Below, in pieces: positions 42,594 to 54,070 of a DNA stretch of 64,000 nucleotides. A model generated the notes under the pieces. That model was not told where the DNA came from, searched no databases, and was given only the letters and a program-made list of their open reading frames with translations. A program made the position numbers and the translations under genes. This DNA is from Blastocatellia bacterium (lineage in GTDB: Bacteria > Acidobacteriota > Blastocatellia > Pyrinomonadales > Pyrinomonadaceae). Each line of letters begins with the position of its first letter. Within the stretch, counting starts at the first letter, position 1. The DNA lies in contig JAEUQK010000005.1 of NCBI GenBank assembly GCA_016789265.1, positions 1 to 64,000 of the forward strand, given 5' to 3'.

Positions 42594-43481
42594 ATGGGGT
42601 TTGAAACCAGCAAAGACGTACTCGATTGGTTCGAAAGACAGGACCGCACCCTGACGAATGAGTTCATCGACAGCCTGCCATGGAACCAGGTGAAGGAAAC
42701 GCCGTTAGATGAAAAATTCATTCCGGTACTTCTATATATGCGCGACGTTGAAGTGCTGACGGAAATGTATCACCGTGAACTTCAACGAACGCCGACCGGC
42801 CGCGACCCCGTGATCTCAAAATTTATGGAACGTTGGGGCGTCGAGGAAGTGACCCACGGCCAGGTGATCGATCGTTTTCTTAACGAAGCCGGTTACCAAA
42901 CACCAGAGGACTGGCAGAAGCAAACACATGGAAATGTTCCCAGAACGTACCATGCGAATACTTACTTCCTTACCTCTTTGACCAATCTTTTGGGCAGCAC
43001 TTTTACCGCGACACATATGGCCTTCGGCGCGATCCACGAAATGTCGACCGGACAGGCATATCGAAAGATGCAAAAGCTCGCGAACCATCCCGTACTTTCC
43101 AAAATACTCGACGGCATTATTCGCGAAGAGGCGGCACATACACACTTTTACCGCAGCGTTGCGAGGATAGAGCTTCAAAAGAGCAAAACCGCCCAAAAGA
43201 TCGCAAGAAAAGTGGTGGATACATTCTGGCGGCCGGTTGGCCAGGGTTCGCTTGCTAAGAAACGCACCGAGTATTCGATAGCTACACTTTTTGGCGACGA
43301 GACCGGTGAAGGCGTCGATACGCTGGACAGAACCGTAACGCAGCGCGCGAGACAATTCCCGGGATTTGCGGAGTTTTCGAAATCCACAAAGCGCTTTCGC
43401 GACATTTGCTCGAAATTCGTCCCGGGCAAATCGGCTGTAGCGTCGCTAGTATTTTCGATAAACCTCTATTCCGTCTTTTAG
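42594..43481 (+). CDS. Ferritin-like diiron protein of the acyl-ACP desaturase type
   Basis: A 295-residue helical protein. Diiron ligands are suggested by MRDVEVLTEMYHREL, WGVEEVTHGQ (ExxH), MAFGAIHEMST and IREEAAHTHFY (ExxH). This pattern matches acyl-ACP desaturases and related ferritin-like oxidases, which put double bonds or hydroxyls into acyl chains with O2. The last 36 bases overlap the convergent MBL gene, and the last residues (VASLVFSINLYSVF) are encoded by that shared DNA. Substrate unknown. Confidence 0.8.
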   Translation: MGFETSKDVLDWFERQDRTLTNEFIDSLPWNQVKETPLDEKFIPVLLYMRDVEVLTEMYHRELQRTPTGRDPVISKFMERWGVEEVTHGQVIDRFLNEAGYQTPEDWQKQTHGNVPRTYHANTYFLTSLTNLLGSTFTATHMAFGAIHEMSTGQAYRKMQKLANHPVLSKILDGIIREEAAHTHFYRSVARIELQKSKTAQKIARKVVDTFWRPVGQGSLAKKRTEYSIATLFGDETGEGVDTLDRTVTQRARQFPGFAEFSKSTKRFRDICSKFVPGKSAVASLVFSINLYSVF

Positions 43482-44408
43482 TTCGACGGCAGCTTTGCCT
43501 TCCGATTCGGCATAGTCGAGGTGCGCGATCGCCTCTGAGACCGCAAGGAAGCGATGAACATCGTGGTCGAACGACTTGGAAAACAGCCTTTGCGCCACTT
43601 CGAACGCCGTCGAACCGCCGTTATCCACGAGGTTGAGTACGTTCTTTTGGCGCTCGTCGATGGCCCGGACATAACGGTTGAAGATCTCCTCGAAATCGGT
43701 TACCGGTTCGCCGTGGCCGCTGTAAGCTAGGGTCGGTTTATAACTTCGCATCTTTGCCAGGCTCACCAGATATTCGGCAAGCGACGGAAACCGCCGCTCG
43801 GGATCGACCGGGTCCGGCGAAACTATCGGATTCGGAGTGATGTGTTTGATCACGCAATCGCCGCAGATCAAGGTCCGATTCGCTTCGCGGGCAAATGAAC
43901 ACGAACCCGGTGTATGCCCTGGAGTATGAAGCACGCGCAGGGCACCGCTTTCGAACTCAAGCTCCATCTCATCATGAAGCTCGACATATTCGCCGTCTTC
44001 AAGAGCATCCGTCAAAAGACTTATCTCGTCATAAAGCGCCTTCATGTCGTCAAACACGGCTGAAGGAACACCCGAGCGGAGCAGCAGCCTTCTGTGCTGT
44101 TCCTGGCCGAGCCGTCCGAACAGATTCCCGGTTTCCCAATCATGGATCAGTATTTCGGCATTCTTTGCCTCGTCACGCACCTGTTTCGCAAGTCCGCAGT
44201 GGTCCTCGTGTGCATGCGTCAAAACGATTCGCCGAACATCTGCAAACCTGATCCCATTTTCACCTAGCTTGAAACGCAATGCCGCCGCCGCTTCGGAAGT
44301 TTTTGGGCCGACATCGATCAGAGTTACCGGATCTTCCTTGATCAGGTAAACGTTCACATCGCCTACATAAAATGGGGTCGGGATCGAAAGCGGAATGATG
44401 TTCATCAA
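43446..44408 (-). CDS. MBL-fold metallohydrolase
   Basis: A 320-residue cytoplasmic protein. The HxHxDH motif is LTHAHEDHCG, further ligands are in HTPGHTPGSCSF and CGDCVIKH, and the last His is in YSGHGEPV. A winged-helix-like C-terminal region (about 240-320; NVLNLVDNGGSTAFEVAQRLF) is like that of LACTB2-type MBL proteins. These hydrolyse thioesters, glutathione thiols or RNA; the substrate cannot be set. It overlaps the diiron protein by 36 bases and is divergent from the FAD reductase with about 98 bases between their starts. Confidence 0.85.
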   Translation of the reverse strand: MMNIIPLSIPTPFYVGDVNVYLIKEDPVTLIDVGPKTSEAAAALRFKLGENGIRFADVRRIVLTHAHEDHCGLAKQVRDEAKNAEILIHDWETGNLFGRLGQEQHRRLLLRSGVPSAVFDDMKALYDEISLLTDALEDGEYVELHDEMELEFESGALRVLHTPGHTPGSCSFAREANRTLICGDCVIKHITPNPIVSPDPVDPERRFPSLAEYLVSLAKMRSYKPTLAYSGHGEPVTDFEEIFNRYVRAIDERQKNVLNLVDNGGSTAFEVAQRLFSKSFDHDVHRFLAVSEAIAHLDYAESEGKAAVELKDGIEVYRKY

Positions 44409-44506
44409 CTGCGATTGTCAGTTCGCAAACGGCCAATGTCAAAAATGAAACCCGTCAATGGTTTATACTGTCTGAAAAAGTGGCTTACGCGTCAGAAAAA
44501 CAAAGG

Positions 44507-45682
44507 ATGAGGGTGGTGATCGTCGGGGCCGGGCCGGCAGGTTCGAGCCTCGCCATCAGGCTTGCTCTCCGCGGGTCAAAGGTCACGTTGATCGAACGCG
44601 ACAGATTCCCGCGTGAAAAACTTTGCGGCGAGTTCATCTCGCCCGAGTGTTTTCGGCATTTTGAAGACCTCGGCGTCACCGGTGACCTTTTCGCAAAAGG
44701 CGGGAAATACATCACCGGGACGAGGTTTTTCAGCGCAAGCGGAAAAAGCGTTTCCGTACCGACAGCGTGGTTCGGCCATGGTGACGCCGCTCTCAGCCTT
44801 AGCCGGGCCGAAATGGATATGGCCTTGCTTGATCGCGCACGAGACCTCGGCGTGGAGGTGCTCGAAGGATACAGGGTAAATGGCGTCGAGATGGCGGACG
44901 GACGTATCGAATCGATCACGTTCAATGCTTCGAACGGCACCAAAGGTTCCGTTGGCGGTGAGCTTTTCGTCGATGCGGCCGGCCGCTCGGCTATTCTCAC
45001 GAAGTTGTCGGATCGGGTGTCAAAAAATGTGCCGGAACCCGCGAGGGGTGCACGGCTTATTGCCTTTAAAAACCATCTCTACGGTGCTCTTTCCGATGCC
45101 GAAACCTGTGAGATCTACTTTTTCGATGGGGGTTACGGCGGCCTAAGTCCGATACAGGGCGATCTTTACAACTATTGCTGCATAGTCACAATAGATAAAG
45201 CCAGAGACTTTGTTGGTAAGACCAATAATTGTCTTGACATGGCGGTGGGCGGAAACCAGCGAGCAAAACAGACTCTGTCCGATGTGGTGACTGCCGGTGA
45301 ATGGCTGGCCGTTCCGGTTACCGGTTTTGGCCGCCGCAGACCGGCCGCGATCCCAAATCTTGTTGCAGTCGGCGACGCGGCCGCATTCATTGACCCGTTC
45401 ACCGGCAGCGGTATGCTGATGGCCTTGGAGAGCTCTAAATTGCTGGCCGAAACCATTGATGTTAATGACGTTGATCAGGGCCGTCTTAGCAAAGAATACG
45501 ATCGACGTCATGAACTGAAGTTTCATCGAAGGTTTATTCTGACTTCGATTCTAAGACGAGCCGCCTTTTCGCCAAGGCTCGCTTCAGCAGCCATACTGGG
45601 TGCAAACGTTAGTTCCGGTTTTACCGAATTTCTTGCACGAACAACGCGATTCGGTTCTCGAGACACTTCCAGTGCCCGCTAA
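44507..45682 (+). CDS. FAD-dependent oxidoreductase, geranylgeranyl-reductase type
   Basis: About 391 residues from ATG 44507 (MRVVIVGAGPAGSS, a normal start for the fold); GTG 44480 would add nine residues. The dinucleotide-binding motif GAGPAGSS is at residues 7-14. RDRFPREKLCGEFISPE and, near residue 280, VGDAAAFIDPFTGSGMLMAL mark the geranylgeranyl reductase/halogenase-like group. Likely role is reduction of isoprenoid chains or hydroxylation of a lipid-like substrate. It stands alone. Confidence 0.85.
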   Translation: MRVVIVGAGPAGSSLAIRLALRGSKVTLIERDRFPREKLCGEFISPECFRHFEDLGVTGDLFAKGGKYITGTRFFSASGKSVSVPTAWFGHGDAALSLSRAEMDMALLDRARDLGVEVLEGYRVNGVEMADGRIESITFNASNGTKGSVGGELFVDAAGRSAILTKLSDRVSKNVPEPARGARLIAFKNHLYGALSDAETCEIYFFDGGYGGLSPIQGDLYNYCCIVTIDKARDFVGKTNNCLDMAVGGNQRAKQTLSDVVTAGEWLAVPVTGFGRRRPAAIPNLVAVGDAAAFIDPFTGSGMLMALESSKLLAETIDVNDVDQGRLSKEYDRRHELKFHRRFILTSILRRAAFSPRLASAAILGANVSSGFTEFLARTTRFGSRDTSSAR

Positions 45683-45789
45683 TTTTTCAAAACAACGATG
45701 TTTTTGCTTGCCTATTCGGCGTTTTTACGCTAAAACCAACAAAGCAAATCTTGTCTAACTGAAAGAACAACAGACCAAAACTGACATCG

Positions 45790-45804
45790 TTTTGTACAAC
45801 AAAA
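45790..45804. promoter_or_regulatory. Inverted repeat upstream of the TonB receptor
   Basis: TTTTGT-ACA-ACAAAA (45790-45804), with perfect 6-base arms, lies 94 bases before the ATG of the receptor gene in a 215-base gap. It may be an operator. Nothing else firm is seen in this gap apart from the ribosome site AAGGAG near 45885. Confidence 0.35.
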
Positions 45805-45897
45805 TTCGAGACACGGATCTTTCCACTCTCTCGATCCCGTTTCTTCGACAGTCGGTTGTATTTCAGTAGGCCTCGCTAAGTATAAGGAGAAAAATTG

Positions 45898-48800
45898 ATG
45901 TTAGCTTTTCGCTATTTCAGTTCCGCCCGTTTCGGAAGATTCTTTTCGCTTGTTCTTGCCCTTGCCTTTGCGTGTGCAACGGCCATCGGACAGGCGCAGG
46001 TAAGCACGGCCGACCTTGTCGGCACCGTAGTTGACCCCAACGATGCCGTGGTCGCAGGTGCGACCGTTACCGCCCGCAATATGTCGACCGGGCAGTCGCG
46101 AAATGTTACCTCCGGCACGGACGGCACCTACTCGTTGATCGGTTTACCTCCCGGCGACTATGAAGTCACGGCCGAAGCGCCTACGTTCAAAAAGGTTGTG
46201 ATATCACCTGTGCGGCTGACCGTCGGACAGAGTGCCGAATTAAGGATCAAAATGGAGATCGGCGCTCAAGACGTAGTTGTTAATGTCGCAGGCGATACGA
46301 TCGAACTGATCGAGGCCGGCAAGACCACAGTCTCTCAGACGATCGACTCTGAACGAATTCAGAATCTGCCGATAAACGAACGAAGCGCAACCGGCTTTGC
46401 ATTGACGCTTTCCACGGTCGGCCGCGACAACGGACGCCCGATCGGGCCCGCCCCGACCTCGGGCTTGAACATTGGCGGACAGCGAGGCCGCTCTACGCAG
46501 GTGAACGTTGACGGTGCCGACTTCACCGACAATTCGATCAACGCGGCAAGGTCCACTGTAGGACAAGAGGCCGTTCAGGAATATCAGGTTTCGACAAACT
46601 CTTACGCACCTGAATTCGGACGCGCCACAGGCGGCGTCGTTAACGTCGTTACCAAACGCGGGACCAACACTTTCAGCGGTAACGTATTCGGATTTCTTCG
46701 GGACAAAACGATCCAGGCACGGAATGCTTTCAATCCGCCCGGAGATAAGGCGGATTTCACCCGCGGGCAGTACGGCGCGACCTTAGGAGGCCCGATCGTC
46801 AAGGACAAGACGTTCTTTTTCGCGGCTTTCGAAGGCCGTCAACGCCGCGAATCCGGTTTTTTCACGACCAATGTTACGCAGGGATTGACGGCGTCGGTCA
46901 CGTTAGGGGCACCCATCCTGCCCTTTACCCAGACATTTGGCTACTTACGGCCTGAACAAGCCGCATGGGCAAACGGACTGATAGCAAGCGGAAACCCGAC
47001 GGCTATCAACGCCGCCGTTCAGTACCTTTATCTGGCGTCCAGCGGAAGTCAGACGGCATTGTTTGGTACAAATCCCTTGATCAGTGCCGGCGGTGCCGTT
47101 CCCGCGGGGCAAGTGGTCGGTCAGCGTTTCTTCCTTTCAGGTGCTCCGGTTCCTGTCAACACAGTGAACGGAAATGGCGATTTTATTGCGTTCCGTCCTC
47201 TCACCCAGCTGCAATCGGTTTTCCCGATAAAGGACAAGACGCATTATTTTTCGCTTCGCGGCGACCATGCTTTCAACGATTCCAATCACCTGACGCTTAG
47301 GTTTGGTTACAATCCAAGCAAGGTCTCAGGAATTCAGGTCGAATCGCAGAACCAATCCCTTGGCCAAAATGATTTCTCTAGGACGGGTATCACTGACGTA
47401 AAGGACACTTCGTTCTCTGCAGGACTCAATTCGAATCTCACGGGCAGTGTCCTGAACGAATTCAGATTCAGCTATGGCCGGCGTGCTACCAGCTTCCGCT
47501 CGCAGAATAACGATGCCGTCGCGTTCAATATCACCGACACTGCCTTCATCGGCCGTGAACTTTTCTCGCCCGTCGACCGGACCGAGACCCGTTATCAATT
47601 TGCGGATAACATTAACATCGTTGCCGGTTCGCACACGCTCAAGTTCGGCGGCGATGTGAATTTCATCAACATTCCGTCGGCACTGTTCGAATTGAACTTT
47701 GCGGGTCTGTTCAACTTTGGACCGATCACGGCCGGGACGCTCAACGCCGGATTTGCACAGCTTGGCGCTCCCAATTTCACCGCAACACAGGCATATGGTC
47801 TTGGGTTCCCTTCGCTCTACATTCAGGGCTTCGGAAACCCGATCTCAAAGATCAAGAACAAGCCGATCGCGTTCTTCGGTCAGGATTCGTGGAAGATACA
47901 TCCGCGATTCACTATCAACTACGGCGTTCGTTATGACGTCGAGTTCACGGAAACGATCGCTCCTGTGGCGTTTCGTGATCCGCTGACCAACATTTCGCTG
48001 TCGAGTGCGGACCTGACCGCGGCTCAGGATGCCGTCGGCGTTCAGCAAGGTATTCCGAGGGACACCAACAACTGGGCGCCTAGGTTTGGTGCGGCATGGG
48101 ACCTTTTTGGGAATGCCCGCACGGTCATTCGAGGTTCGATCGGACTTTATTATGACCATCCGCTTCTCGCGGTCGCATTCAACTCTGACATTGCCGACGC
48201 CGCCCAGCAGCAGCAATCGGTGCTGACCGCCGGAAGTCCGATCCCGACGAACACAAACCTTCTTAATGCTGCTCTGGTTTTCCAGGGAACGGTTTGCGGT
48301 GCGCAGGGTTCAAACGCTTCACTTTGTGCGGCTTTTGGAAGCCCGACCACGCCGGGTGTTGCTTCTACCGCTCAGTATCAATTCGGTCGCCAGAGATTCA
48401 ACGATCAGACCTTCACAGGCTTTGGACCGGTTCTGCCGTTTACTCTACCCGTGGCTAAGGACTTTCAATATGCTTCGGCGACCCAGGCAAACTTTACGGT
48501 CGAACAGCGTTTGACCAAGAATATGTCGCTATCGGTCGGTTATATCTATGTCGGTGCTCATCACCTGCCCCATCCGACCGATCTGAATACTCCGGACACG
48601 AACCTACAGATCCAGAATTTCCAGCGTTGCTATGGCAGACTTCCAGTGAATACGACCGAGGTCGCCACAGTGAATCCGGCCGCGTGTACGGCAGCAGGAA
48701 CCTGGGTGAACGTAATTCCCGGAATTATCTCCGTGAACACTGCAAACGGCCAACGCGTTATCGCCCCGGCGATCGCGAACTTCTTCCGCCCGAGCGGACC

Positions 48801-49698
48801 GAATTATTTCCTCGCTACGGCCCTTTCCGGCGGAGCGGTGTCGAAAGCGGTTCTCGATTCACAGCTTGCCGGCACCCTTCGAACTCCGGGCGTTTTGTCG
48901 CCGTTCGGATCGGTCAACGCCCAGCTTTCTGACGGAAACTCGAGCTACAACGCAATGAACCTCGAAGTTAATCGAAAATTCTCAAATAACTTCGCGTTTA
49001 GAGCGAGCTACACGTGGTCGCACTCGATCGACGATTCGTCCGATCTGCAGACGTTGCTGATCGCTCAGGATGTAAGGCGATTTGACCTTGAGAAAGCAGA
49101 CTCGCTGTTTGACCAGCGTCATCGTTTTGTGTTCAGCGGCCTGATGGCGTCACCGCAAGGTTGGCGAAAGGCGGATAGCTGGGGCAAACGGTTCTTGGCT
49201 GACTTTACGATCGCCCCGATCGTCGAACTTTCGTCAGGCCGTCCGTTCAACATCATTACCAACATTGATGCGAACAACGACCAGTCATCGCAGACCGACC
49301 GGCCCGACATCGGACCGAACGGGCTTTGCCCGGCAACTCTGCCGTCAACCGGCACCGGGGCCGTTGCACCGGGAGCTCCGTGTTCATTGTTCGATTTCAA
49401 TAGTGCCGGCCAGATCGTCTTTGGAACGGGCAATCTCGGCCGCAATATGGGCCTGACCGCACCGTTTGCTTCGGTTGACCTTCGTGTTTCTAGAGGCTTC
49501 TACTTCGGCGAGAAAGTTCGTATCGATCTCATCGCCGAAGGGTTCAACCTCTTTAACCGCTTTAACGAAGGCTCAGCTTCACCCTTCTTTGATTCCGTCA
49601 ACCTGATCAATCAGCGTCGCGGATCGAAGTATGCGGGAAGATCGACGGCCGCTTTCGATCAGCGTCAATTCCAGCTCGGTATGAAGATAAACTTCTAA
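45898..49698 (+). CDS. TonB-dependent receptor (Oar-like) with carboxypeptidase-regulatory domain
   Basis: A 1266-residue outer-membrane protein starting at ATG 45898 behind AAGGAG. Signal peptide to about residue 36 (cut after GQAQ). The carboxypeptidase-regulatory-like domain is at about 38-125 (DLVGTVVDPNDAVVAGATV, GLPPGDYEV). The plug (about 125-265) has LNIGGQRGRSTQVNVDGAD and VVTKRGTNTFSGN. A long barrel follows, with ANFTVEQRLTKNMSLSVGYI and FRASYTWSHSIDDSSD, and ends in MKINF. This large Oar-like type is characteristic of Acidobacteriota. The ligand is unknown. A strong terminator follows. Confidence 0.93.
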   Translation: MLAFRYFSSARFGRFFSLVLALAFACATAIGQAQVSTADLVGTVVDPNDAVVAGATVTARNMSTGQSRNVTSGTDGTYSLIGLPPGDYEVTAEAPTFKKVVISPVRLTVGQSAELRIKMEIGAQDVVVNVAGDTIELIEAGKTTVSQTIDSERIQNLPINERSATGFALTLSTVGRDNGRPIGPAPTSGLNIGGQRGRSTQVNVDGADFTDNSINAARSTVGQEAVQEYQVSTNSYAPEFGRATGGVVNVVTKRGTNTFSGNVFGFLRDKTIQARNAFNPPGDKADFTRGQYGATLGGPIVKDKTFFFAAFEGRQRRESGFFTTNVTQGLTASVTLGAPILPFTQTFGYLRPEQAAWANGLIASGNPTAINAAVQYLYLASSGSQTALFGTNPLISAGGAVPAGQVVGQRFFLSGAPVPVNTVNGNGDFIAFRPLTQLQSVFPIKDKTHYFSLRGDHAFNDSNHLTLRFGYNPSKVSGIQVESQNQSLGQNDFSRTGITDVKDTSFSAGLNSNLTGSVLNEFRFSYGRRATSFRSQNNDAVAFNITDTAFIGRELFSPVDRTETRYQFADNINIVAGSHTLKFGGDVNFINIPSALFELNFAGLFNFGPITAGTLNAGFAQLGAPNFTATQAYGLGFPSLYIQGFGNPISKIKNKPIAFFGQDSWKIHPRFTINYGVRYDVEFTETIAPVAFRDPLTNISLSSADLTAAQDAVGVQQGIPRDTNNWAPRFGAAWDLFGNARTVIRGSIGLYYDHPLLAVAFNSDIADAAQQQQSVLTAGSPIPTNTNLLNAALVFQGTVCGAQGSNASLCAAFGSPTTPGVASTAQYQFGRQRFNDQTFTGFGPVLPFTLPVAKDFQYASATQANFTVEQRLTKNMSLSVGYIYVGAHHLPHPTDLNTPDTNLQIQNFQRCYGRLPVNTTEVATVNPAACTAAGTWVNVIPGIISVNTANGQRVIAPAIANFFRPSGPNYFLATALSGGAVSKAVLDSQLAGTLRTPGVLSPFGSVNAQLSDGNSSYNAMNLEVNRKFSNNFAFRASYTWSHSIDDSSDLQTLLIAQDVRRFDLEKADSLFDQRHRFVFSGLMASPQGWRKADSWGKRFLADFTIAPIVELSSGRPFNIITNIDANNDQSSQTDRPDIGPNGLCPATLPSTGTGAVAPGAPCSLFDFNSAGQIVFGTGNLGRNMGLTAPFASVDLRVSRGFYFGEKVRIDLIAEGFNLFNRFNEGSASPFFDSVNLINQRRGSKYAGRSTAAFDQRQFQLGMKINF

Positions 49699-49721
49699 AT
49701 TCGAGCTCTTGCGACTCCTTC

Positions 49722-49757
49722 GGCTGCGGAACTGGGATTCCGCAGCCCTTTTTGTTT
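49722..49757 (+). terminator. Rho-independent terminator of the TonB receptor gene
   Basis: GGCTGCGGAA (49722-49731), loop CTGGGA and TTCCGCAGCC (49738-49747) form a perfect 10-base stem, followed by CTTTTTGTTTT. It is 24 bases after the stop codon. Confidence 0.93.
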
Positions 49758-49801
49758 TACACCGGCAGATACGAAATAATTGACGGGACCTTACCGAATG
49801 G

Positions 49802-50743
49802 ATGAATAGATTTGCCGACCAGATAAAAGAAGCTGCCTTAGATCTTGGTATAGATAAGATCGGCATTGTCCGCGCGGAGGGCCTGCACGGAGAGGGAAGA
49901 CACCTCCTTGATTGGTTGGAAAATGGCTTTCACGGCGAGATGAAATGGATGGAGCGCGAAACTGAAAGACGGAGCGATCCGCGACTCCTGTTTCCCGGAG
50001 CAAAAACGGTGATAGTCGCCGCCATAAACTACTACACGCCGCACGCACATTCAGAAAACGGAAAGATATCGCGATACGCGTGGGGCGATGATTATCACGA
50101 TGTCGTCGGAGGAACCCTCAGAAAGCTCCTCGAATGGATCTGCGACAGAATGCCCGATGCAAACGGAAGGTTATGTGTCGACACCTCACCGTTCATGGAT
50201 AAGGCTTGGGCCGTTCGTGGGGGTATCGGCTGGCTCGGTAAACATTCAAATGTCATTACTCAAGAATTTGGTTCATGGATCTTCATTGGCTCGATAATTC
50301 TCGATATCGAAATGGACTATGACAGGGAGATCGTCGCGGATCACTGTGGCACATGCACGGCGTGTCTCGATGCCTGCCCTACAGGCGCGATCGTTCAGCC
50401 CTATGTTGTTGATTCCAGAAAGTGTATCTCGTATGCGACCATCGAACTGAGAACGCCGGATCTGCCCGCGAACGTGGCCGAGAACCTGAACGGCTGGCTA
50501 TACGGATGTGATATTTGTCAGGATGTGTGCCCCTGGAACCGTTTTGAAAAGCCAACATCGGAAACGCGTTTCGAACCGAGAATGGGCGAAACGTCCATTG
50601 ACCCCGATCTGGTACTATCGCTGACCCCGGAAAATTACGCAGCCCGATTTAGACGAAGCGCGATCAAACGTGCAAAGTTAAGCGGACTTCAGCGAAACGC
50701 TGGAACATTGAAAGCTGATGCTCAGCATGAAGAACTAAAATGA
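49802..50743 (+). CDS. queG: Epoxyqueuosine reductase QueG
   Basis: A 313-residue cobalamin and iron-sulfur enzyme that makes the last step of queuosine in tRNA. The two 4Fe-4S motifs are CGTCTACLDACPTGA and CDICQDVCPWN. MDKAWAVRGGIGWLGKH and SWIFIGSI are typical of the cobalamin-binding part. Shorter than E. coli QueG at the C-terminus, like many bacterial forms. No other que gene is in the window. Its stop overlaps the next start (ATGA at 50740). Confidence 0.95.
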   Translation: MNRFADQIKEAALDLGIDKIGIVRAEGLHGEGRHLLDWLENGFHGEMKWMERETERRSDPRLLFPGAKTVIVAAINYYTPHAHSENGKISRYAWGDDYHDVVGGTLRKLLEWICDRMPDANGRLCVDTSPFMDKAWAVRGGIGWLGKHSNVITQEFGSWIFIGSIILDIEMDYDREIVADHCGTCTACLDACPTGAIVQPYVVDSRKCISYATIELRTPDLPANVAENLNGWLYGCDICQDVCPWNRFEKPTSETRFEPRMGETSIDPDLVLSLTPENYAARFRRSAIKRAKLSGLQRNAGTLKADAQHEELK

Positions 50744-51405
50744 GAACGAACCATCGATTCACGATCTTTCTATTTGTTTTGCTGCTTGAGTTTTCTACTC
50801 TTGCCGTCACGCAGGTAAACGCTCAAAAACCCGCAGGCCCCGACCGCGCAAAACAGGCGGCGGCAGAGTTTAAGCAATTGCTCGACTTGCGAAAACGTGT
50901 GCAGATGATCCCTGTCAATGGCGAGAAGCGGGAGCCGCACAAGAGCTTTCTGAAGGCAAATGAAAAGAGTGTCGTTTATAACGACCCTGCAGGCCAGTGG
51001 ATATTAAAGTCGGATCTGTTTTGGGATCTACGTGACAAGTACAGCGACCTCGTTATAGCGGACGATATCGCCTGGGAAGCCGCACAAAACCCGGTCGCCG
51101 GCGAGTGCGAGGGCTACATGAATTGCGCCGTTTACCTTTCACAGATCACCGCGGTGCGATATCTTGGTCTTTATCCCGTCGGCAAGCACAACAAAGCGGC
51201 ATTGGGCGAATTAAGGGATCTTTTTGGTACTTACGCCGATCAATCGAAGTCCGGAACGTCTTATTCGCCGCCTGAAGAAGCATCCGATAAGGGAGAACTT
51301 CAGAAAATGCTTAAAGATATCGACACAGTCCTTGCAAAGGTGCCAGCGGCGGAAGCGGCCGAGACACGCGGTTTCATCAAGACCATTGCGGGCAGGTACA
51401 AATAG
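50740..51405 (+). CDS. Hypothetical secreted protein coupled to queG
   Basis: A 221-residue protein with a signal peptide (1-29, cut after VNA). The mature part is alpha-rich and charged, with KQAAAEFKQLLDLRKRVQMI, WILKSDLFWDLRDKYSD, and a central CEGYMNCAVYLSQITAVRYL segment holding two cysteines, likely a disulfide. No family is recognised. Its ATG overlaps the queG stop, so it is translated from the same message although its product is exported. Confidence 0.7.
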   Translation: MRTNHRFTIFLFVLLLEFSTLAVTQVNAQKPAGPDRAKQAAAEFKQLLDLRKRVQMIPVNGEKREPHKSFLKANEKSVVYNDPAGQWILKSDLFWDLRDKYSDLVIADDIAWEAAQNPVAGECEGYMNCAVYLSQITAVRYLGLYPVGKHNKAALGELRDLFGTYADQSKSGTSYSPPEEASDKGELQKMLKDIDTVLAKVPAAEAAETRGFIKTIAGRYK

Positions 51406-51539
51406 ATCGGCTCGAACTGAACTGTTTATGATAAGGATCATTTTTCCGACCCCGCTGCTTCGGGCCTAATTGAGAAGTAATCAGCCCGACACCTGCTTTA
51501 TTTCTTTCTCATTGCCGCTGCCGGGGCTATTATCTAATT

Positions 51540-52532
51540 GTGAGCCTAAAGGACGCCTATAACCGAAAGATCCGCGATCTGCGCATTTCGCTGACCGATC
51601 GCTGTAACTTTCGCTGCTTTTATTGTCTTCCCCATGGCGAGCCGTCTTGGGCCAAGAAAGAGAAGTTGCTGACGTTTGAAGAGCTCGAGTATGTTTCCGG
51701 CATATTTGTCTCGCTCGGTATTGAAAAGATCCGGCTTACCGGCGGCGAACCTCTTATCCGGCGTGATGTTCCGATACTTGTTGAAAAACTTTCGCGACTA
51801 AAACCCGCTCTCAAGGATATTGCGTTGACGACCAACGGGTCTGAGTTTCCGCGTCATGCGGAGGCTTTACGATCTGCCGGCCTCGATCGCGTTACTCTTA
51901 GTCTCGACAGCCTTGACAGAAAGAATTTCGAGGACATCACCGGCGTTGACGGTCTTCGTAAGGTGTTCGAAGCGATCGACGCAGCCAAAGCGACCGGTTT
52001 TGCTCCGATCAAAGTCAACTCTGTCATCGTCCGCGGCAGAAACGACCACGAGCTTATCGATTTTGCGGCATTTGCCCGCGAACATTCCTTAGCGATGCGT
52101 TTTATCGAATTTATGCCGCTCGATTCCGGACATGAATGGAGTCGCGAAATGGTAGTTTCGGGTAAAGAGATTCGTGAAACGATCAACAGTGAATTTCCGC
52201 TCGAACTCATCGAAAATTCACGCGGTTCCGGCACTTCCTGGAAATACAGATTTGCTGATGGTTCGCCGGGCGAGATCGGGATCATTGCGCCGGTGACCGA
52301 CATGTTTTGCGGACAGTGTTCGCGTATTCGCCTCACGGCCGACGGCCAAATAAGAACGTGTCTTTTTTCAAACGTTGAGCACGATCTACGCGGCATCGTG
52401 CGTAGCGGGGCTGCACGTAACGAGATCGCCGATTTTATCGAAGAGGTCGTACTAAAAAAAGAACCGCGTCATTATATTAACGACGCGGAATTCATTCAGC
52501 CCGAAAGAACCATGAGTTTTATTGGCGGCTAG
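51540..52532 (+). CDS. moaA: GTP 3',8-cyclase MoaA
   Basis: 330 residues from GTG 51540. Radical-SAM enzyme that opens molybdenum cofactor synthesis. The N-terminal cluster is at C22, C26 and C29 (CNFRCFYC). The second cluster is at C257, C260 and C274 (CGQC, then C in RTCLF). RLTGGEPLIRRD and DSLD are conserved, and the protein ends in the Gly-Gly tail essential in MoaA. No other moa genes are in the window. The stop lies seven bases from that of the convergent lyase gene. Confidence 0.96.
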   Translation: MSLKDAYNRKIRDLRISLTDRCNFRCFYCLPHGEPSWAKKEKLLTFEELEYVSGIFVSLGIEKIRLTGGEPLIRRDVPILVEKLSRLKPALKDIALTTNGSEFPRHAEALRSAGLDRVTLSLDSLDRKNFEDITGVDGLRKVFEAIDAAKATGFAPIKVNSVIVRGRNDHELIDFAAFAREHSLAMRFIEFMPLDSGHEWSREMVVSGKEIRETINSEFPLELIENSRGSGTSWKYRFADGSPGEIGIIAPVTDMFCGQCSRIRLTADGQIRTCLFSNVEHDLRGIVRSGAARNEIADFIEEVVLKKEPRHYINDAEFIQPERTMSFIGG

Positions 52533-52539
52533 TTCAAAA

Positions 52540-54027
<1,488 letters not shown>

Positions 54028-54070
54028 TTAACAGCGGCTAGATCTAATTTTGGTTAGATTTGAGAAAGAG

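Noticed and set aside
51406..51539. Molybdenum cofactor riboswitch before moaA
   Set aside because: No conserved aptamer blocks could be recognised in the 134-base gap.
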